64,000 nucleotides of DNA from Muricea muricata (lineage: Eukaryota; Cnidaria; Anthozoa; Malacalcyonacea; Plexauridae). The position numbers were made by a program, and so were the translations under genes. The notes below the pieces were generated by a model. That model made no database searches. It saw only the letters and a list, made by a program, of their open reading frames with translations, and had not been told where the DNA came from. Position 1 is the stretch's first letter. Every line of letters begins with the position of its first letter. Shown one piece after another: positions 60,221 to 64,000 of the stretch. The DNA lies in NCBI GenBank assembly GCA_963855995.1, contig OY979716.1:21715321-21779320 (forward strand). Direction: 5' to 3'.

Positions 60221-60469
60221 TTAATTTTCGGCTCTCTCTGTCTCCCTGTCCTCTGGATCGGTTACTGTCGTTGTTATGTTTTTTTTTAATACTATTTGTT
60301 TCTCAGAGGGACCATAATTTTTAATAGTCTTACTGTTGAAACCCATCTGTATGTGACCTTCCAAATTCAAATCATTACGACCAAAACTAACGCCTAACCT
60401 GAACATTTTTTGTCTGTTGTGATTTTTATCTCTTTTAATTTTATCACTCTTGCTGCTACAAGTACCCAT
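60221..60469 (-). CDS. small predicted N-myristoylated Polinton protein
   Basis: 82 residues from the ATG at 60469. The N-terminus MGTCSSKSDKIKRDK fits the myristoylation pattern (Gly2, Ser6), with Cys4 as a possible palmitoylation site and lysines close behind, as in membrane-targeted proteins. The rest includes FRLGVSFGRNDLNLEGHIQM and an acidic, Arg-containing tail. No family is recognised. It lies directly upstream of the integrase on the same strand. Confidence 0.6.
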   Translation of the reverse strand: MGTCSSKSDKIKRDKNHNRQKMFRLGVSFGRNDLNLEGHIQMGFNSKTIKNYGPSEKQIVLKKNITTTVTDPEDRETERAEN

Positions 60470-60659
60470 GTTAGCTACAGAGATAGTAACACAACACAAG
60501 CCAACAACATACGAAATGAAGAAAGGACAACAATGCAGTACCTTTTAAAAATGATTTATTTGTTCAGTAAAATTACACAATTGAGTTATATCTTAACTTG
60601 CACACTCAGAGAACATAGTCAATAAGATTGTTAATAAATGCAGTTCTTTCAAGTTCACT

Positions 60660-61037
60660 CTACAACTGATACCAGACAAAACATGACAAATCAAAAAGTC
60701 TTTCAAAGTATTCTCTATGCATCGTAGAAGGTCCAGGGTACTTTAAAATCTTGCACACTTCTACAATTCCTTGCCACTTAACATCATGATCCAACATTGA
60801 TAAAGCCTTTTCAGCATAAGTCATCCATCGTTCCTCATCATCAAGAATCTCAAAACATTTTCTAAAGCCTTTCCACGGATTCCCGTCAATTTGGTCATGT
60901 TTTACAATTTTCTCCTGTTCCAATTGTTCAATCTTACGGAAAACCATCTCCGTAAACACAAGTTCTACGAGTTTCTCAATGGTTAGGGAGTCAAAGTCAA
61001 CTTCATCCACATACATTTGCTTAAACAGATGTGCCAT
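60660..61037 (-). CDS. unknown helical Polinton protein
   Basis: 125 residues, intact, starting MAHLFKQMYVDEVDFDSLTI and predicted to be almost all helical. It is the first gene inside the right TIR and divergent in position to the plus-strand gene at the left TIR. I recognise no family with confidence. The stretch DHDVKWQGIVEVCKIL has the shape of a Bcl-2 BH1 motif (V-x-W-x-x-I-V), and Bcl-2-like proteins have been described in related adintoviruses, but the usual glycine-arginine pair is absent, so this is only a hypothesis. Confidence 0.6.
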   Translation of the reverse strand: MAHLFKQMYVDEVDFDSLTIEKLVELVFTEMVFRKIEQLEQEKIVKHDQIDGNPWKGFRKCFEILDDEERWMTYAEKALSMLDHDVKWQGIVEVCKILKYPGPSTMHREYFERLFDLSCFVWYQL

Positions 61038-61206
61038 GTTTTACTTTTAGACGTTTTTTACGCCAGTTCTTCACAAGCACACTCACCAGATAGATTAAAG
61101 TGTTCATAGCAATCACTGAATATTATACAACATTTGCATAAACAGTAGTTTATTTCACACTCATGTTGCGTCATTGTAATAAGACAATATCAAACAGTAT
61201 GACGTC

Positions 61207-61340
61207 CGCATAGCGCAGGTATTTCCGGTCAACATGCGCGCGCCACGGTATGCACATCATAGCCTGGTAACTAACTGACACGGGTAAGAGCTCCTGAAAA
61301 AATGCTGACGTAAGTGTTCTATACCTGCACCATACCTACT
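61207..61340 (-). repeat. right terminal inverted repeat of the Polinton
   Basis: Mirror of 56385-56518; ends ...gcaccatacctact at the junction with aagcac. Confidence 0.93.
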
Positions 61341-61346
61341 AAGCAC
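61341..61346. repeat. target-site duplication, right copy (aagcac)
   Basis: Identical to 56379-56384. Confidence 0.93.
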
Positions 61347-61589
61347 TGTATGTATAAGCCTGTCACCATTAAAAATCCATACGTTGGTTACTCAGGCACA
61401 ATATAACGCAATGAAAAGAGAAATAATGATGGCAATAAGGCTTAATAACTCTACAGGTTGTTTCGTGTACTGGTCTTATCAAGCAATTTTAGATAAAATT
61501 ATAAATGTGCAACACAATGTGCAACCTAATGATCATAGACAATTTGCCATAGCCAATTACTGATACTATCAAAGATTTAATTTACAAAC

Positions 61590-61747
61590 CTTTAAATTCT
61601 TTACTGTTTTCTTGTTACATACACTTTTCTCTTCTAACCGCAGCCTCTTGGCTGAAGTGCCATGACTCACTGTGCAGTTATTGTCAGCCTTCAAATATCC
61701 ATGATTTAGGAACTCCAACTCACTTTTTATTAGATGCTTTTTGCTTT
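61590..61747 (-). CDS. internal coding exon of the minus-strand host gene
   Basis: The acceptor tcactatag and donor aag|gtttgt enclose 158 bases open in one frame, entering with one base carried over and leaving in phase 0. The peptide reads SKKHLIKSELEFLNHGYLKA and later SHGTSAKRLRLEEKSVCNKK, with a basic, nuclear-localisation-like KRLRLEEK. The exit phase equals the entry phase of the exon at 55078. A possible upstream exon (61813-61841, acceptor gatatgtag, donor gtaagt) ends in the phase needed here. No family recognised. Confidence 0.5.
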
Positions 61748-61812
61748 CTATAGTGAAATGCAATAACCTTTTTGTTCATAAATTTTACAAAAACAAATAT
61801 TTTACTACTTAC

Positions 61813-61841
61813 TAATACCAGTCCCTGGCGTTTGGGCAGGA
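61813..61841 (-). CDS. possible 29-base upstream exon
   Basis: A strong gtaagt donor and a gatatgtag acceptor; in frame it would encode PAQTPGTG and join the next exon in phase. Short, so tentative. Further exons to the right were not resolved. Confidence 0.25.
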
Positions 61842-62630
61842 CTACATATCAATAGCGTTAAATTGAAAAATCCGAATAAAATAATAGGACGAGGTGACAT
61901 GCACGTGGTAGATATGGCAAAACTCTAGCGTAGAATCAATATAGAATAAAAAATATAGCATATAATTCTTTTTTGGCTAAAACCTGCGTACCTAACCGGA
62001 TTTGGCGTTCATCGCCAGTGTTTATGGTTCAATTTATATTTATACGTTGAAAAACCTGAATTATTTTAGTCGCAAACACGTCATGATTATGTAATTCACG
62101 CGTAGACAAGTGTGTAGATGTATGTAACTTGTTTTTTTATATCTTAAATTAACTGTATTAGTAGTTTACAATATAGATATATTAAAGTATTTCTACAGAC
62201 AGTTATCACTTGCTGCTACTACTCTTGCTAAATACGATTTCCAGCCGGTCTTCGGCGGTTTAGTTGATGCATCGCCAAACACTCCTCAACATTCTTCAAC
62301 TTATTACGGGATTGTCGTTGGTGTTGTGAACAACATGTAGCAAAGCGAAAGAGGTATTAATGTTGGGCACAATTTTTTTTTATTCACAACTTCATCGCTT
62401 CATTCATTCTTTATGACTTACCTTAAGTTAGAGGTTTTCTGCCGTATTCATATTGCCTGATCAACAATTGCAGTTGTTTTTAATTTTCAATTTTTTAATA
62501 TTCTTTAATCTGTGAATCCATTGCAACGTCAAAACATGGGTCTTCTTAATCTAACGTACATCACCTCGGTTGCTTGTCCTTGCCCAGCCTTTTGGATTTT
62601 GTACAAAACGCAGCACCCTTCTTTTAAGAT
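61842..62630. other. stretch without a supported gene
   Basis: Mostly AT-rich. On the minus strand near 62230-62340 two frames look weakly coding (for example EECLAMHQLNRRRPAGN), but no start or splice pair could be fixed. Confidence 0.35.
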
Positions 62631-63041
62631 TTAACCCTTTATTTGGCAAATATTTATTTCTTATATAAAAAGATATTTTTGCATAACCTTGCTTCTTTTA
62701 TGCTTATTAGGCAAAAAATTGAAAAAATTCAGATTTTCTTGTTAATCAGGAGGGTGCACGATTTGTTGCAAATTTGCAACATTGCCAAGAATCGGTACAG
62801 GATTATGCAATAATTTGATACAATGAAATGATGCAAATATGCAACACTGGAAACTTTTGGCACACAAATATAAGATCATTTTAAACATGGATCAAAAGGA
62901 TTATAATGTAGAACATTTGAAAGAACATATACATAAAACAGGGTGAAATTTTACAGCAATTGTCCATCGATTATAGCAACAGATTGACAACTAATAAGAT
63001 AATACTATCAAAGTTCAAAGAAAGGCCACTTTTTCCTAAAA

Positions 63042-63446
63042 CCTAAAATAATTCAGTATTCACTATTTTCACTAAATTCTATAATGCTATGTGCAGGGAA
63101 ATCAAAATAATCAAACGGTACCCTATTTTGTACCACAACAGTTACCATGCCCTTATACAGGGCAAAACTATACAGGTGCATAGCATGGGATTTAGTGAAA
63201 ATAGTGAATGAAAATGTATTTACTGCATGTAGCATATAAGTTTGTCCCTAAAATAATTCAGTATTCACTATTTTTACTAAATTCCATAATGCTATGTGCT
63301 GCGAAATCAAAATAATGAAACGATACCCTATTTTGTACCACAACAGTTACCATGCACTTATACAGGGCAAAACTATACAGGTGCATAGCATGGGATTTAG
63401 TGAAAATAGTGAATAAAAATGTATTTACTGCACGTACCATATAAGT
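63042..63446. repeat. two 205 bp tandem repeats with internal hairpin
   Basis: Units begin near 63042 and 63247 (cctaaaataattcagtattc) and are about 95 percent identical by eye. In each, cactattttcactaaatt pairs with the later aatttagtg-like gatttagtgaaaatagtg, giving a long imperfect stem. They lie between the transposase stop and the left TIR, so they may be subterminal transposase-binding repeats. Confidence 0.88.
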
Positions 63447-63452
63447 TCACAG

Positions 63453-64000
63453 TTATTTCATGTGGAACTCCTTGAAGCAATTTCTACCATTCCTGAGACA
63501 TAAACAGACTTTACATTTGCTGCAGAAAACTTGGGAATAACCATTTTCGCAGTGACGACAGCGTCCTCTGTTCGACTGATGCTCAGGCCAATGTCCTATT
63601 TGATCAAAGCGAGAGTTCCCTTCGGGCATAGGGACGGTGGGTTTCTTACCACATTTGGCTGGGGTTTCAGTGTCACAGCTCTTCCTCTTGGTAGGCCTTC
63701 CAGGTTTACTGGGCGTGGCTTCAGGCTGAACTTTGTTTGCCGAAACTAAGCCATCTGCAATTGCAGTGCTGAATTTCAGCAAAGAAAGCTGCTGCCTCTT
63801 TGGGACTGCTAATTTATCACAGTGACAATGATACAATAACCAAGCGTTGAGCTTGGCAATGTCAACACAGTGCCAAAATATCTTCTGATACCACCTTCGG
63901 GTCTTGACGGTAATCCTATACAATGAAATCAGCATATCAGCTTTGTCGACTCCTCCCATTCCATTGTAGGATGATATCAATTGTGGGCATTGAATTTTCT
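63453..64000 (-). CDS. piggyBac transposase, C-terminal part (partial)
   Basis: The frame is open from the window edge to TAA at 63453-63455. It starts within the conserved CPQLISSYNGMGGVDKADML, which contains the last catalytic aspartate region of the piggyBac DDD domain, and continues with the helix WYQKIFWHCVDIAKLNAW. A basic linker (SKPGRPTKRKS) leads to a C-terminal cysteine-rich zinc domain: RCRHCENGYSQVFCSKCKVC, then LCLRNGRNCFKEFH. That domain binds the element's ends in characterised piggyBac transposases. The frame shows no lesion in the visible part. The N-terminus and most of the catalytic domain lie beyond the window. Confidence 0.93.
   Translation of the reverse strand, partial: KIQCPQLISSYNGMGGVDKADMLISLYRITVKTRRWYQKIFWHCVDIAKLNAWLLYHCHCDKLAVPKRQQLSLLKFSTAIADGLVSANKVQPEATPSKPGRPTKRKSCDTETPAKCGKKPTVPMPEGNSRFDQIGHWPEHQSNRGRCRHCENGYSQVFCSKCKVCLCLRNGRNCFKEFHMK

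Larger units (their letters stand above)
56385..61340. mobile_element. complete 4956 bp Polinton/Maverick-like element
   Basis: Bounded by 134 bp TIRs that begin 5'-AG and end CT-3' as in Polintons, inside a perfect 6 bp target-site duplication. Contents left to right: an unknown CxxC/H protein (+), a four-exon RING-like gene (-), pX-like (-), penton-like minor capsid (-), integrase with chromodomain (-), a predicted myristoylated small protein (-) and an unknown helical protein (-). The typical 15-20 kb Polinton set of protein-primed DNA polymerase B, packaging ATPase, cysteine protease and major capsid protein is absent, so it is either an internally deleted copy mobilised in trans or a compact lineage. 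Damage is limited: one nonsense codon in the integrase, one frameshift and one stop in the penton gene. Confidence 0.92.
62631..64000 (-). mobile_element. piggyBac element, 3' part, running off the window
   Basis: The left end is the target site TTAA (62631-62634) followed by ccctttatttggca, the usual CCCT-type piggyBac terminus. The transposase C-terminus is encoded on the minus strand at 63453-64000. Subterminal DNA between them carries two 205 bp tandem repeats. The other end lies beyond 64000. Confidence 0.75.

Noticed and set aside
1-64000. CRISPR arrays, bacterial operons, prophage or plasmid origins
   Set aside because: None of the repeats has regular short spacing with unique spacers, and gene structure is eukaryotic throughout.

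Overview
The window is AT-rich eukaryotic DNA, most likely from a marine invertebrate and probably a cnidarian. The evidence is sparse, intron-split genes with GT-AG boundaries, an invertebrate-type lysozyme, a short secreted cysteine-rich peptide gene, and a mobile-element mix (endonuclease-bearing Helitron, Polinton/Maverick, piggyBac, LINE and many fold-back MITEs) common in cnidarian and other marine invertebrate genomes. No bacterial operons, rRNA genes or convincing tRNAs are visible. Exon calls rest on reading frame and splice signals read by eye. Left part (1-19 kb): a small candidate secreted peptide (1462-1653), a possible 3' terminal exon (2149-2313), a fold-back element (about 2890-3335), a three-exon i-type lysozyme on the minus strand (5744-7163) with a MITE in intron 2, a decayed LINE reverse transcriptase (9783-11004), and a block (13.8-18.6 kb) holding four diverged copies of a unit spaced 1.2-1.8 kb apart. 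Middle (19-41 kb): a nearly perfect inverted duplication with 2.2 kb arms around a 731 bp spacer (19139-24304), each arm carrying a hAT-type MITE. Next comes a secreted cysteine-rich peptide gene (25865 to at least 31681) with an intron of about 5.6 kb, followed by a series of MITEs with recognisable TIRs and some target-site duplications. Right part (41-64 kb): a decayed 6.7 kb Helitron coding region (40978-47632) that encodes, in order, a 2A ribosome-skipping motif, a papain-like cysteine protease domain, a zinc-binding DUF6570-like region, Helitron_like_N, an HUH Rep endonuclease, a PIF1 helicase and an AP-type endonuclease. Beyond it are candidate exons of an unrecognised plus-strand gene (52.4-53.4 kb). 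The best-defined mobile element is a complete 4956 bp Polinton-like element (56385-61340) with 134 bp TIRs and a perfect 6 bp target-site duplication. It carries a chromodomain integrase, a penton-like minor capsid gene, an adenovirus pX-like gene, a probable four-exon RING-like gene, a predicted myristoylated small protein and two unknown proteins. It has no DNA polymerase, ATPase, protease or major capsid gene, so it looks like an internally deleted or compact form. It sits in what appears to be an intron of a minus-strand host gene whose flanking exons share reading phase. The window ends inside a piggyBac element (62635 to beyond 64000). Most coding sequence here belongs to mobile elements. 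The lysozyme and the secreted cysteine-rich peptide are the clearest host genes, and both look like immune or secretory functions.
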